Shown: positions 17,843 to 30,132, counted from the first letter of the stretch. The stretch is 64,000 bases of DNA from JBGNFV01 sp049645705 (GCA_049645705.1 JBARUK010000021.1:13477-77476); one strand, 5' to 3'. Notes: generated by a model from the letters alone, not told the origin. Translations and numbers: made by a program.

Positions 17843-19081
17843 ATGGTCCATTTGCAGGAAGATATTAAAGAAAGTATACGTTCTATCAAAGCAAATTTGC
17901 TGCGGAGTACACTTACTGCTCTCATTGTAGCCATCGGGATCACCGCCCTGGTAGGTATCCTTACGGCTGTAGAGGGTATCAAAAGCTCCGTAATGGACGG
18001 TTTTTCAGGCATCGGGGCCAATACATTTTCCATAGAGACCGAAAGCCGCCGCGGACGTCGAAGGGGCCGGGAAATAAAAGAGCAAAAGCCTATCAAGCTA
18101 AACCAGGCCAGGGGATTCCGGGAGCAATTCAGTTATCCTGCCACCGTTGGGGTGGTTTCTACCATCACCGGCACGGCAGAGATCAAATATGGCTCTAATA
18201 AGACCAACCCCAATGTACGCGTAACGGGTATAGATGAGAACTACCTGATCAATGAGGGGATAGAAATATCACTTGGACGGAATATATCACCTTATGAGGC
18301 CCGGCAGGGTAGTAAGGTGGCTATAGTAGGAAAAAGTATCGCTACAAAGCTGTTTGGGGAAAACATAAGCCCTATAGACCGTGAGATCAGCATCTATGGC
18401 TCAAGATTTAAGATAGTGGGCGTGCTGGAAAAGGAAGGCGGTATGGGCGGTGGCGGTAGCGCTGACCGGCAGGTATTGCTGCCACTGGCCAATGCTGTGC
18501 TGATGGTCCGCAACCGCGAGCCGAGGTTCGATATTACCGTTAATGTAAATAATCCTGACCTGCTGGATGATGCCATAGCCGAGGCTACCGGTATTATGCG
18601 TAAACTCAGGGGCCTGGGACCCGGTGCCGATAATGACTTTGTGATAGAAAAAAGCGAAGAAGCGCTCAAAAACTTTAACCAGACCATATCCATCATGCAG
18701 GTGGCGGCGTTTGCCGTATCCATAGTGACGCTGTTCGGATGTTCTATCGCGCTGATGAACATCATGATGGTAACGGTAACAGAGCGTACCCGTGAGATTG
18801 GGCTGCGTAAGGCGGTAGGGGCTACCCCGCAGCGTATACGTACCCAGTTTCTGGTAGAGGCCATTGTAATATGCCTGATTGGCGGTGCCGCAGGTGTGAT
18901 ACTCGGTATTGCTTTCGGAAATGTAGTTTCATACATTATTGAGTTGGATACATTTGTCATGCCTTGGCTGTGGATATTCGTAGGTTTGTCACTTTGCGTA
19001 GTGGTAGGCCTGATTTCCGGTCTTATCCCTGCCTCCCGTGCTGCCGGTCTGGACCCGATCGAATCCTTGCGCTATGAATAA
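17843..19081 (+). CDS. ABC transporter permease, MacB/FtsX type
   Basis: 412 residues: a membrane helix at about 20-45, a periplasmic MacB_PCD domain at about 50-270, and an FtsX domain with three membrane helices at about 285-400, ending 'GLIPASRAAGLDPIESLRYE', the family's typical C-terminus. Such permeases power lipoprotein or toxin export, or transmit force, with a MacB-like ATPase. No ATPase gene is adjacent, so the partner is elsewhere. An Arg-rich stretch 'ESRRGRRRGREIKE' lies in the periplasmic domain. Confidence 0.9.
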   Translation: MVHLQEDIKESIRSIKANLLRSTLTALIVAIGITALVGILTAVEGIKSSVMDGFSGIGANTFSIETESRRGRRRGREIKEQKPIKLNQARGFREQFSYPATVGVVSTITGTAEIKYGSNKTNPNVRVTGIDENYLINEGIEISLGRNISPYEARQGSKVAIVGKSIATKLFGENISPIDREISIYGSRFKIVGVLEKEGGMGGGGSADRQVLLPLANAVLMVRNREPRFDITVNVNNPDLLDDAIAEATGIMRKLRGLGPGADNDFVIEKSEEALKNFNQTISIMQVAAFAVSIVTLFGCSIALMNIMMVTVTERTREIGLRKAVGATPQRIRTQFLVEAIVICLIGGAAGVILGIAFGNVVSYIIELDTFVMPWLWIFVGLSLCVVVGLISGLIPASRAAGLDPIESLRYE

Positions 19082-19144
19082 TTCTTGAAAATTGACCGCA
19101 TATTTTTCATATTGTAGCAGGACTTTTTTATAAAATCTGCCGTA

Positions 19145-19918
19145 ATGAGGGGTCTGATACCGCTTTTTTTTCTCGTGATGTGCCTGTACGGCCCTGTCGT
19201 ACAGGGGCAGGTGATCGTGGAAGGTGTGTACCAGGGCAAGAACCTCTACGTCCAGAATCCTCTATCGGAAGATAATCGCAGCTTTTGTGCAGAGAGTATA
19301 TTTGTCAACGACCGCCTCGTTTATGACCAGCCTAACACATCTGCTTTTGAAATAGACCTTTCTTTTCTGCAGCGTGGTGCATCGCTGACTATACGTATAG
19401 AACACAAGAGAAGCTGTGAGCCCAAGATCATTAACCCCCAGGTGATACGAAGCCCCGGTAGCTTTTCCTTTAACTACATCCTGGCAGATAAGAATGCTAT
19501 AACATGGCATACCGAAGGCGAGCGTAGCGGAGGCAGGTTTTTTCTGGAAAAATGGGTAAACGGTGAATGGACAATTGAACACACCCTTGGCGGCAAAGGT
19601 GAGGCAGGTGTTTACTTATTTCCCGTGGAGCATTTTGCCGGTACGAACAGATACCGGGTCAAGCACCTGCAAAACGACGGCATCATATTTTACAGCGAGG
19701 AAAATACCTACGAATGCAGTGATGAGCCGGTGACCTTTTACCCTCAGCGTGTAGCTGAAAAGATCGTGTTGAGTAAAGCAACAGATTATAAAGTAACAAA
19801 TATAAAAGGCATGGCCCTGGCCAAGGGAAGGGGCAAAGAGATACCTCTGCAGCACCTGCGCTCAGGGGTTTACTACCTGTATATAGAAAACAGACAGGAA
19901 AAGTTCTTTAAGAAGTAA
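19145..19918 (+). CDS. Secreted protein with a type IX-like C-terminal sorting region
   Basis: 257 residues. A signal peptide ends at about residue 22 ('VVQGQ'). The middle is beta-rich with four cysteines and no recognised catalytic motif. The end, 'PLQHLRSGVYYLYIENRQE' followed by 'KFFKK', matches the short conserved pattern (GVY-Y-x-I/V-x, then basic) that closes type A C-terminal sorting domains of T9SS cargo. Surface localisation is therefore likely; function unknown. The last 11 bp overlap the convergent mtaB gene. Confidence 0.72.
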   Translation: MRGLIPLFFLVMCLYGPVVQGQVIVEGVYQGKNLYVQNPLSEDNRSFCAESIFVNDRLVYDQPNTSAFEIDLSFLQRGASLTIRIEHKRSCEPKIINPQVIRSPGSFSFNYILADKNAITWHTEGERSGGRFFLEKWVNGEWTIEHTLGGKGEAGVYLFPVEHFAGTNRYRVKHLQNDGIIFYSEENTYECSDEPVTFYPQRVAEKIVLSKATDYKVTNIKGMALAKGRGKEIPLQHLRSGVYYLYIENRQEKFFKK

Positions 19919-21257
19919 CAGCCGCCTGCCTGCGGTGCATGGAGTCCATGTTTTCCGGCTGGTGCTCTTCTACCAGCATGTGGCCGTTCTCATCTATACC
20001 TGTCAGCACTACCGTTCGTAGCTCATTGATAAGTACCGGGTCGTATTTAGCCGAAACACGCACGTAGTTTTCAGTAAAGCCGTGCATCATACCGTCCGTT
20101 ACGTCATCCTCAAACAGAACGGTAGCCGTATTACCCACCTGCTGTTCGTAGAAGTGGCGGCGCTTCTTATCGCTCAGTATTCGCAGCATTTTGCTGCGGC
20201 GTTGCCGTTCTTTATTAGGCACTACCTCGTCCATATCTGCCGCAGGCGTATTAGCCCGCTCAGAGTAGGTAAATACGTGCAAGTAGCTTATATCCAGTTG
20301 GTTTAAAAACTCGTACGTTTCGCGGAAGTCCTCTTCGGTCTCGCCTGGGAAGCCCACGATCACGTCCACCCCTATACAGCAGCCGGGCATTAGTTGCCTG
20401 ATCTTACTGACACGGTCAGTGTAAAGTTCGCGTAGATACCTCCGGCGCATTTTGCGCAGTATCTTGTTAGATCCGCTCTGCAGGGGTATGTGGAAGTGGG
20501 GAACAAACCTTTTGCTCCGGCTTACAAATTCAATGATATCATTCGTAAGCAGATTAGGCTCGATAGATGAGATCCGCAGCCTGTTTATACCATCGACCTC
20601 ATCCAGAGCCTCTACCAGATCGCCGAACCGCTCCTTGCGTCTGCCATCCTGGATGCCGAAGTCACCGATGTTGACTCCCGTCAGAACGACCTCTTTTACA
20701 TCTGTAGTAGCTATTTTCTGTGCTTCAGCTATTATGTTCTCTATACTATCACTGCGACTCTTGCCCCTGGCCAGCGGAATGGTGCAGAATGTGCAATGGT
20801 AGTTGCATCCATCCTGCACCTTGAGGAAGGTACGGGTACGGTCATGCATGGAGAATGCGGTATGAAAAGTGCTGGCCTTCTCTACCTCAGAAGCTATGAT
20901 CTTCGTTTGTGGTTCCCGCACAAAGCCGTCCAGCAATTCTACAAGCCTGAACTTTTCGGCGGCTCCGAGTACAGCATCCACACCGGGGATAGTGGCTATT
21001 TCCTTAGGCTTTAGCTGTGCATAGCATCCTATTATGGCCACATAGGCATCAGGGGATACCTTCCGGGCTTCTTTCACCACCTTCTTACATTTCTTATCGG
21101 CATTTTCTGTGACAGAGCATGTATTGATAATGAAAATGTCAGGCGTGTCGGTAAAATCTACCTTCCGGTAGCCTTTATCGGCAAACATCCGCGAGATAGT
21201 GGATGTCTCAGAGTAGTTCAGCTTACAGCCAAGGGTATAAAATGCAACTTTTCTCAT
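19908..21257 (-). CDS. mtaB: tRNA t6A37 methylthiotransferase
   Basis: The start at 21257 gives 449 residues ('MRKVAFYTLGCKLNYSETST'). MtaB converts t6A to ms2t6A at tRNA position 37. The N-terminal UPF0004 domain supplies three Fe-S cysteines ('TLGCKLNYSET', 'INTCSVTE', 'IGCYAQ'). The radical-SAM domain has the CxxxCxxC motif in 'DGCNYHCTFCTIPLARG'. A TRAM domain occupies about 375-435. The 'GVNIGDFG' and 'FHIPLQSGSNKILRKMRRRY' motifs fit MtaB rather than MiaB. Confidence 0.95.
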   Translation of the reverse strand: MRKVAFYTLGCKLNYSETSTISRMFADKGYRKVDFTDTPDIFIINTCSVTENADKKCKKVVKEARKVSPDAYVAIIGCYAQLKPKEIATIPGVDAVLGAAEKFRLVELLDGFVREPQTKIIASEVEKASTFHTAFSMHDRTRTFLKVQDGCNYHCTFCTIPLARGKSRSDSIENIIAEAQKIATTDVKEVVLTGVNIGDFGIQDGRRKERFGDLVEALDEVDGINRLRISSIEPNLLTNDIIEFVSRSKRFVPHFHIPLQSGSNKILRKMRRRYLRELYTDRVSKIRQLMPGCCIGVDVIVGFPGETEEDFRETYEFLNQLDISYLHVFTYSERANTPAADMDEVVPNKERQRRSKMLRILSDKKRRHFYEQQVGNTATVLFEDDVTDGMMHGFTENYVRVSAKYDPVLINELRTVVLTGIDENGHMLVEEHQPENMDSMHRRQAAVTS

Positions 21258-21494
21258 CGGGCCTGCAAAAATAGGCAATTTCTTCTGAATAGTGAAGCTG
21301 GAGAAAAACAGGGAAGGGAATTAACTAATTCTAACACCTGCAGCCAGGTATTGTTTAGTGTATGCTCTAAAAAAGGCAAATTTTTTGAAAAAAGAGATAA
21401 TTTGCAGATTTAAGGGTTAAATATGAGCCTTGATGCCGAATTATTCTGCAAATAATGTTACTTTTGGGTGTAAAATCAACTTTTTAATCATTTC

Positions 21495-23657
<2,163 letters not shown>

Positions 23658-23686
23658 GGAACTAGTTAATAAATTATGGCATTTGC

Positions 23687-23720
23687 AAAACCCCTGCTGA
23701 TATACGGCAGGGGTTTTTTT
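23687..23720 (+). terminator. Intrinsic terminator after glutamine synthetase III
   Basis: An 11-bp stem (23687-23697 with 23707-23717) is followed by an uninterrupted T run, 30 bp after the glnN stop. Confidence 0.9.
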
Positions 23721-23880
23721 GTTTATTCAACATACGAATCCAGTACAGGTAGCGGTTGTCGCTGACACAGTCTGATTAAATTATCATTGGCCTTATAACA
23801 AAGAAAAAAACCGACATTAGGCCGTTTTCTTTCTTACATGAACAAAAGCTATAATCTATATTTCAACCGTTAAATCTTAA

Positions 23881-24987
23881 TTACCATCCCCTTGCGTCTG
23901 CTTCTACCTTAAGTTGCTGTATAGCAGGTTTTTGTGTGCTAGTTCTCTGGAGTCCGGATGTCCTCAGGAAGTCCGTAAAGCGACTGAGGTATACCGATTC
24001 GATCATGCCACTTTCTTCCAGTATGCGAGCCACTTCCGCATCACTTTTGTCTCTCAACCAGGTAAAATGTATGCCTTCGAAGGTATTATCATACATGTCC
24101 CATCCTCTGAATATTTCGGCTATAAACTGTCTTTGCAGTTCCACCGAGCTGTTGCAGCTAATGGCACTCGGGTAGCCACACTCCTGCAAAAAGATCTTTC
24201 GGCTACCGGATATGGCTTTCATGTATTCGAAATCGCGTACTATATGGATGATGTTGCGGAATGTGTAATCACGGTTTCGCGGAAAGTAACTGATGGAGAA
24301 CATATCGGCCTCTCGCTGGAGATTCATTGCAAGGTCCTTTGTCTCCAGTAAGTTCAGGGAAGCAAAAGAGGTTGAAACACCTGCTTTTACACTGTTACCG
24401 TAGTAGCTGTGCAGCTTGTCTTTTGCAAAAGTGAAGAAAGCCGTATAGGCGTCCCATGCGGCAGCATCTTCCTTAAGGTAGATATCCACTTCCTCACCTA
24501 TGATCACCCGGTTGACATTGACAGTAGGGTAGCGGTAATATATTCCATACAGCAGCGCATCGAAACGTGTGCGTAGCGTTTCATCACTCCAGGCCTTGTC
24601 CGCCAGGTCAGCCGGCACACTTACCCTGTTTCGGCTTATAGGGTTAAATACTAATGTAAGAGGCAGGTTATTATCTGCATAGGCATTGATTGCCGTGTCC
24701 AGCAGGTCATAGCGGATATTACCGCCATCGTCCAGCTTCTCCCAGTCCAGCACGATCTGACCCTCGTTAGCTCCCGCCTGTATAGAGGCTTCTATATCCT
24801 CAATACCAGGAAGGTCAATGGTACTACCCACAATAGACAAGCCCCTGGTTCCTTTATCTTTTACTACAGGCAGGGCAGGCTCAGGAGGTTCCGTCGGAAA
24901 GACCTCCTCAGGTACTTCGCAAGACGACAAGGCCGAGCAAGCAATGATATAAATGAATGTTCCTGCTAGATATCTTCTTCTGTTCAT
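23881..24987 (-). CDS. Lipoprotein with a TIM-barrel glycoside-hydrolase-like appearance
   Basis: 368 residues. The lipobox is 'ALSSC' (lipidated Cys about residue 23), so it is anchored in the membrane. The following chain alternates beta strands and helices as in an (alpha/beta)8 barrel: 'IVLDWEKLDD', 'LPLTLVFNPI', 'VNRVIIGEEVDIY', 'VKAGVSTSF', 'MFSISYFPRN', 'KIFLQECGYPSA', 'GIHFTWLRD'. The Glu in 'GEEVD' and the Glu in 'LQECGYPSA' are placed like the acid/base and nucleophile at strands 4 and 7 of clan-A glycosidases. No family was identified; hydrolase activity is inference. The start is preceded by a purine-rich GGAGGAG, an unusually good Shine-Dalgarno for this genome. Confidence 0.65.
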   Translation of the reverse strand: MNRRRYLAGTFIYIIACSALSSCEVPEEVFPTEPPEPALPVVKDKGTRGLSIVGSTIDLPGIEDIEASIQAGANEGQIVLDWEKLDDGGNIRYDLLDTAINAYADNNLPLTLVFNPISRNRVSVPADLADKAWSDETLRTRFDALLYGIYYRYPTVNVNRVIIGEEVDIYLKEDAAAWDAYTAFFTFAKDKLHSYYGNSVKAGVSTSFASLNLLETKDLAMNLQREADMFSISYFPRNRDYTFRNIIHIVRDFEYMKAISGSRKIFLQECGYPSAISCNSSVELQRQFIAEIFRGWDMYDNTFEGIHFTWLRDKSDAEVARILEESGMIESVYLSRFTDFLRTSGLQRTSTQKPAIQQLKVEADARGW

Positions 24988-25002
24988 CTTCTCCTCCGTT
25001 TT

Positions 25003-25427
25003 TACGCCGGATATTCAATTAGTATTTTCGAAGATAGATGCATTCATGGTGTAACACCAATACCAGCCATAGCACAAAATTATATCTGTGTAAGTTAGGG
25101 GAGGTGTATCCGTATTGACAGTAGGTATGCGTTACATACAGCATTAATTATAGGGGTTTCGATCTCTTTTTGTAAAATAGTATGCTATTGCCTTATCAGG
25201 ATATTGTACAATTATAGTTTAATGATATATAATTTAACTATTTTAATATACGGTAGATGAAGTTGAACTTTTCTAAAAATACATTGCATTCGAATATGAC
25301 TGAATCGGAATAGCAGGTCCGGTAGAGAAAATTCTGTTATTTAATTAATACCATAAAATGGTTTTTAAATCGTTTATTTACATCAACAAGTATGATTTGA
25401 GAGTCAAATACTAGTTTTTTTATTTTT
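25003..25427. other. AT-rich intergenic region with an inverted repeat before glycerate kinase
   Basis: No reading frame of interest and no RNA gene were seen. It separates two divergent genes and should contain both promoters. An inverted repeat (ATTTGA, 3-nt spacer, TCAAAT) at 25395-25409 ends 19 bp before the glycerate kinase start and could be an operator. Confidence 0.4.
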
Positions 25428-26573
25428 ATGAATGATCCATTTCAAGTCGTTTTGGCTCCTAATTCTTTTAAGAACAGCCTGAGCTCATCTGAGGCAGCTA
25501 TAGCTATACAGGAAGGCTTGGATGCAAGCAGCCTGAATGCAGAATGTATTCTATTGCCCGTAGCAGACGGGGGTGACCATACGCTGCAAGTTCTTGTTGA
25601 TCATTTCAAAGGAAGTTTTATTGCTCATGGCCCCGTAAAGGATACCCTTGGCAGACCTGCCAGTAGCAGATATGGTATCATAGATATTGATAAGCAGTCC
25701 GTAGCCGTAGTTGAACTGGCTGAAGCGTCCGGCATCAGAAACCTGGAAAAAAACGAGCTGAATGTAATGAGAGCAGATACATTCGGTACCGGTCAGGTAA
25801 TGCTACATGCTATCCGGGGCGGTGCCAGGAAAATTTTGCTGGGGCTTGGCGGCAGCGCGGGCGTAGATGCAGGTACCGGTATACTTCGTGCATTCGGTTT
25901 TTCATTTGTCAAGTTCAATGGGGAAGAAATAGCGCCTGGAGGAAAAGAACTGGCCTTACTGTACGACATCAAATTTCCCGAAACACCCTTACCTGCATCG
26001 TTTTCCCTGGATGTACTATGTGATGTAAGCAATCCATTGACCGGCCCTGATGGAGCTGCACTCGTTTTTGGCCCGCAAAAGGGTGCCACACCAGCCCAGG
26101 CAGAGGCATTGGCGGCCGGGCTGGAAAATTTTGCAAAGGTAGTGTACAGGGTTACCGGTACAGACATTACCAGCATACCCCATGGCGGAGCTGCAGGCGG
26201 TGCCGCGGCCGGACTGCACGCCCTGCTGGGTGCAAGTCTGTCTTCGGGAGCCAAAAAGATCCTTGAACTTTGCCGTTTTCATTCCGCGTGTTCCGGGGCC
26301 CACCTCGTCATTACCGGTGAGGGGCGGCTCGACCACCAGTCATTGCAGGGTAAAGCCCCTGTGATAGTCGCCAATCAGGCTTCGGCTGCAGGGGTGCCGG
26401 TAATTGCCCTGGTAGGGAAGGTGGAGCCTGGCCTGCAACCGGATGTTTTTAAGGCCGTACTACCTATAGGCAACGGGCATCGCTGCGAGGAGGAAGCACA
26501 TCTACACACCCGTGCAGATCTGCAGCGAACTGCCCGCCAGTTAGGCAATATGATTGCGCTGTTTTCAACGTAA
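25428..26573 (+). CDS. Glycerate 2-kinase (GarK/GlxK family)
   Basis: 381 residues, full length for the family. It phosphorylates glycerate to feed it into glycolysis. Signatures are 'VLAPNSFKNSLSSSEAA', 'LPVADGGDHTLQVL', 'GTGQVMLHAIRGGARKILLG', 'GGSAGVDAGTGILRA', 'CDVSNPLTGPDGAALVFGPQ' and 'ITGEGRLDHQS'. The flavin monooxygenase gene starts 5 bp after its stop, so the two are co-transcribed although no pathway link is evident. Confidence 0.94.
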   Translation: MNDPFQVVLAPNSFKNSLSSSEAAIAIQEGLDASSLNAECILLPVADGGDHTLQVLVDHFKGSFIAHGPVKDTLGRPASSRYGIIDIDKQSVAVVELAEASGIRNLEKNELNVMRADTFGTGQVMLHAIRGGARKILLGLGGSAGVDAGTGILRAFGFSFVKFNGEEIAPGGKELALLYDIKFPETPLPASFSLDVLCDVSNPLTGPDGAALVFGPQKGATPAQAEALAAGLENFAKVVYRVTGTDITSIPHGGAAGGAAAGLHALLGASLSSGAKKILELCRFHSACSGAHLVITGEGRLDHQSLQGKAPVIVANQASAAGVPVIALVGKVEPGLQPDVFKAVLPIGNGHRCEEEAHLHTRADLQRTARQLGNMIALFST

Positions 26574-26578
26574 GGTAC

Positions 26579-27628
26579 ATGATATACGATGTGATAGTGA
26601 TAGGAGGCGGGCAAAGCGGCCTGGCTACCGGCTATTATCTGAGAAGAGAAAAGCTGGACTACCTGATACTCGACGCACAACCGGAACCGGGAGGTGCCTG
26701 GCTGCACGGCTGGGACAGCTTATCACTCTTTTCCCAGGCACAGTCCAGTTCGCTACCCGGCGTACTGTTTCCAGGAGGGGCAGTATATCCTCACCGCGAC
26801 AGTGTCATTGAGTACCTGCGCCGGTATGAGAAGCGCTACAACCTGCCAGTGAAAAGGGCGGTACAGGTAAGAGATGTGATCAGAGAAGACGATCACTTCA
26901 GGATACTGACCGATGGAATCGAATTTCATACCCGCAGTCTCATAAATGCCACCGGACTATGGAGTCGGCCCTTTATTCCGGACTTACCCGGCCTGGATTC
27001 CTATGACGGCATCAGCCTGCATTCGGCCCGCTATAAGTCCCCTGAGCCGTTTAAGGGCTTGCGGGTAGTCATAGCAGGAGAAGGCAACAGCGGTGCCCAG
27101 ATCATGGCCGAAGTAAGTAAAGTAGCCGAAACCACCTGGGCCACTACCAAAAAGCCCGTTTTTCTGCCTGATCATATTGACGGAGCTTACCTATTCAACC
27201 AGGCCAGCGAAATGTATAAAGCCCGGCAGCGGGGAGAAACGTTTAAGCCGGTTTCACTGGGTGATATAGTGGTGGTGCCCTCGGTGAAAGAAGCCCGCGA
27301 CAAGGGGCGCCTAAATGCACGACAGGGATTAACTGGCCTTTATGAGCATGGGGTAGTCTGGTCCGATGGCGAGCAGCAGACAGCCGATGTGATCATATGG
27401 TGTACCGGGTTTAAACCGGCCCTCGGTCACCTGGCCTCCCTGGGGCTGACGGGTTATGACAAGCCGAAACTCAAAGGTAATATGTCTGCCGTAGTACCCG
27501 GCGTATGGTTTGTAGGGTATGGAAACTGGACCGGCTTTGCTACTGCCACCCTTATAGGAGCAGGCAGGAGTGCCGCCAGTGCTGTCAAAGAAGTAAGCCG
27601 GTTCCTTTCTGAAGCATATTCAGGTTAG
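26579..27628 (+). CDS. FAD/NAD(P)-binding monooxygenase, ArsO-like
   Basis: 349 residues of the class B flavin monooxygenase fold. The FAD-binding Rossmann motif is 'VIVIGGGQSGLATGYYLRRE', the NAD(P)H-binding motif is 'VVIAGEGNSGAQIMAEV', and 'INATGLWSRPFIPDLPG' and 'IIWCTGFKPALGHL' are the ATG and terminal motifs. The length and motifs resemble ArsO proteins found in arsenic loci, but no arsenic gene is adjacent, so the substrate is open. Second gene of a two-gene unit with glycerate kinase. Confidence 0.85.
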   Translation: MIYDVIVIGGGQSGLATGYYLRREKLDYLILDAQPEPGGAWLHGWDSLSLFSQAQSSSLPGVLFPGGAVYPHRDSVIEYLRRYEKRYNLPVKRAVQVRDVIREDDHFRILTDGIEFHTRSLINATGLWSRPFIPDLPGLDSYDGISLHSARYKSPEPFKGLRVVIAGEGNSGAQIMAEVSKVAETTWATTKKPVFLPDHIDGAYLFNQASEMYKARQRGETFKPVSLGDIVVVPSVKEARDKGRLNARQGLTGLYEHGVVWSDGEQQTADVIIWCTGFKPALGHLASLGLTGYDKPKLKGNMSAVVPGVWFVGYGNWTGFATATLIGAGRSAASAVKEVSRFLSEAYSG

Positions 27629-27730
27629 TAGGTTAGACTTTTCAGGGAAATATGCCTCAGACAGTTAATTTTCTTTTGAGACTTACATCGCCTTTCTATT
27701 TTTGTCATCCTTTTTAGAAAATACAGATAA

Positions 27731-29989
27731 ATGAGCGTCGAGCATATAGACAAAGTTGCCGGAGAACTTAACATCAGGACCCGGCAGGTAGAAGCGACAA
27801 CTGCGTTACTGGATGAGGGGGCGACTGTGCCCTTCATTTCGCGATACAGGAAAGAGATGACCGGTAGCCTGGATGAAGTGGCTATCATGGCCATACGGGA
27901 TCGTATGCAGCAGTTGAGAGACCTGGATAAGCGCCGCGAGGCCATCCTCAAAAGCCTGACCGAGCAAGAAAAGCTTACCCCGGAACTGAAACAGAAAGTC
28001 ATGGGAGCGGAAACCCTGGCTCGCCTCGAAGATATTTATCTGCCCTATAAGCCTAAGCGGCGTACCAAGGCTACCATTGCCCGTGAGAAGGGTCTGGAGC
28101 CTCTGGCCGCCAAAATCATGGAGCAGTCCGGTATCAATCCTGAAAAGGAGGCCGAAGCCTATGTGAATACCGAAAAAGAAGTCGGTACCGTAGATGAAGC
28201 CTTGCAGGGCGCACGTGATATTATAGCCGAATGGGTAAACGAAGACGCCGATACGCGTAAGCAGGTTCGTGAACTCTTCCTGGAAGAAGGCCGCTTTTCC
28301 AGCCGCGTTATGACAGGTAAGGAGCAGGAAGGTCATAAATACAAGGACTACTTCGAGTGGGACGAACCTGTAAAGAGTGCTCCTTCTCACCGTATACTTG
28401 CTATGCGCAGAGGTGAAAAAGAGCTTATGCTCATGCTGGACTGTGCACCGGCCGATGAATCTGCCGTTGCCCTGCTGGAAAATCATTTTGTAACCGGTAA
28501 CGGCCAGGCATCCGAAGAGGTACGTAAAGCTATCAAAGATAGTTATAAACGTCTGCTGAAGCCCTCTATGGAGACCGAAATACGGTTGCATACCAAAAAA
28601 CGCGCCGATGAAGAGGCCATCCGCGTATTTGCCGAAAATCTGAAACAACTCCTGCTTGCGGCCCCGCTGGGACAAAAAACCGTTTTGGCAATAGACCCTG
28701 GCTTCAGAACTGGCTGTAAGCTTGTGTGCCTGGATAAGCAAGGTAAACTGCTCTATAATTCCGCCATATTTTCTAATGAGCCGCAGCGCAAAACAACCGA
28801 GTCAGCCGCAGAGGTAAAACACCTGGTAGAAAAATACAATGTAGAAGCCATTGCCATAGGAAACGGTACAGCCAGCCGTGAGACAGAATCTTTCGTAAAA
28901 AACATAGGCCTGCCTGCGTCTGTACTGATCGTAATGGTAAATGAGGCGGGTGCCTCCGTTTATTCTGCCTCAGAAGTGGCCAGGAATGAATTTCCTGACC
29001 ATGATGTGACCGTCAGGGGTGCCGTATCCATTGGGCGCAGGCTTACAGATCCGCTGGCTGAGCTGGTCAAAATTGAGCCCAAATCGATAGGAGTGGGTCA
29101 GTACCAGCATGATGTAGATCAGAATGCCCTTAAGTATTCGTTGGACGAGGTAGTCACGTCAGCCGTGAATGCCGTAGGAGTGGAGGTTAATACTGCCAGC
29201 AAAGAACTGCTCACCTACGTGTCTGGCCTTGGCCCTCAGCTAGCGGGTAACATTGTGACTTACCGTAACGAGAACGGCCCGTTCAAAAATCGGGCTGCTC
29301 TGCGTAATGTACCACGTATGGGCGATAAAGCCTTTGAACAATCGGCCGGTTTCCTCCGCGTTCAACGATCAGACAATCCACTGGACGGTAGCGCTGTACA
29401 CCCCGAAAGTTACAAGATCGTGAAGCAGATGGCAGCAGACCTCGACTGTACAGTAGATGAGCTTATTAAAAGAGGAGAGCTGAGAAAGCAGATAGACCTC
29501 AAAAAGTATGTGACCGATACAGTAGGTCTGCCTACGCTTACGGATATTCTTCAGGAACTGGATAAGCCCGGGCGCGACCCGCGTGATACTTTCGAAGCGT
29601 TCAGCTTTATGGAGGGTATAGAGAAAGTAAGCGATCTGCAGGTAGGTATGAAGCTTCCCGGTATAGTCACTAATATCACGGCTTTCGGAGCATTTGTAGA
29701 TGTGGGAGTACACCAGGATGGTCTGGTTCACATTAGCCATCTGGCAGATAAATTTGTGAGTAATCCGGCCGATGTGGTATCTGTACATCAGAAAGTGGAA
29801 GTTACCGTAATGGAAGTAGATGCGGCCCGGAAAAGAATTTCCCTGTCCCTGAAATCAGACCCCTTCGCGACTGAAAATAAACAGAAGAGGGGTGGCGGAA
29901 AGAAAAGCCGGGGCAACCGGAAAGAAAACGAGCCTCAGGGAGACCTTCAGTCCAAACTGATGGACCTGAAAAATAAGTTTGGTAAATAA
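27731..29989 (+). CDS. tex: Tex-family RNA-binding transcription accessory protein
   Basis: 752 residues. Domain order matches Tex: an N-terminal helical domain with 'GATVPFISRYRKEMTGSLDE', a YqgF/RNase H-like domain ('VLAIDPGFRTGCKLVCLDKQ'), helix-hairpin-helix motifs ('VNTASKELLTYVSGLGPQLA', 'FKNRAALRNVPRMGDKAFEQ'), and an S1 domain near the C-terminus ('GIVTNITAFGAFVDVGVHQD', 'VHISHLADKFV'). A lysine-rich tail follows. Tex binds RNA and affects transcription and stress tolerance. Ended by the hairpin at 29992. Confidence 0.97.
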   Translation: MSVEHIDKVAGELNIRTRQVEATTALLDEGATVPFISRYRKEMTGSLDEVAIMAIRDRMQQLRDLDKRREAILKSLTEQEKLTPELKQKVMGAETLARLEDIYLPYKPKRRTKATIAREKGLEPLAAKIMEQSGINPEKEAEAYVNTEKEVGTVDEALQGARDIIAEWVNEDADTRKQVRELFLEEGRFSSRVMTGKEQEGHKYKDYFEWDEPVKSAPSHRILAMRRGEKELMLMLDCAPADESAVALLENHFVTGNGQASEEVRKAIKDSYKRLLKPSMETEIRLHTKKRADEEAIRVFAENLKQLLLAAPLGQKTVLAIDPGFRTGCKLVCLDKQGKLLYNSAIFSNEPQRKTTESAAEVKHLVEKYNVEAIAIGNGTASRETESFVKNIGLPASVLIVMVNEAGASVYSASEVARNEFPDHDVTVRGAVSIGRRLTDPLAELVKIEPKSIGVGQYQHDVDQNALKYSLDEVVTSAVNAVGVEVNTASKELLTYVSGLGPQLAGNIVTYRNENGPFKNRAALRNVPRMGDKAFEQSAGFLRVQRSDNPLDGSAVHPESYKIVKQMAADLDCTVDELIKRGELRKQIDLKKYVTDTVGLPTLTDILQELDKPGRDPRDTFEAFSFMEGIEKVSDLQVGMKLPGIVTNITAFGAFVDVGVHQDGLVHISHLADKFVSNPADVVSVHQKVEVTVMEVDAARKRISLSLKSDPFATENKQKRGGGKKSRGNRKENEPQGDLQSKLMDLKNKFGK

Positions 29990-29991
29990 AA

Positions 29992-30028
29992 AAAAGCGCC
30001 GGTTACCTGTTAGGTAGTCGGCGCTTTT
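29992..30028 (+). terminator. Intrinsic terminator after tex
   Basis: The outer stem AAAAGCGCCG/CGGCGCTTTT (29992-30001 with 30019-30028) has a smaller inner stem TACCT/AGGTA, and starts 2 bp after the tex stop. Confidence 0.85.
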
Positions 30029-30132
30029 AATGTTTTTCTTCAAAATTACTTAATTCCTTACGCTGGTTGGATTATACTGTATTATTTGCGAGGAAGAATA
30101 AAGCAAATTGCTATTCGTGTGCGTATTGAATA

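Noticed and set aside
27806..28741. 311-codon minus-strand frame opposite tex
   Set aside because: Fully contained in the conserved Tex coding region and without any motif; an antisense shadow.
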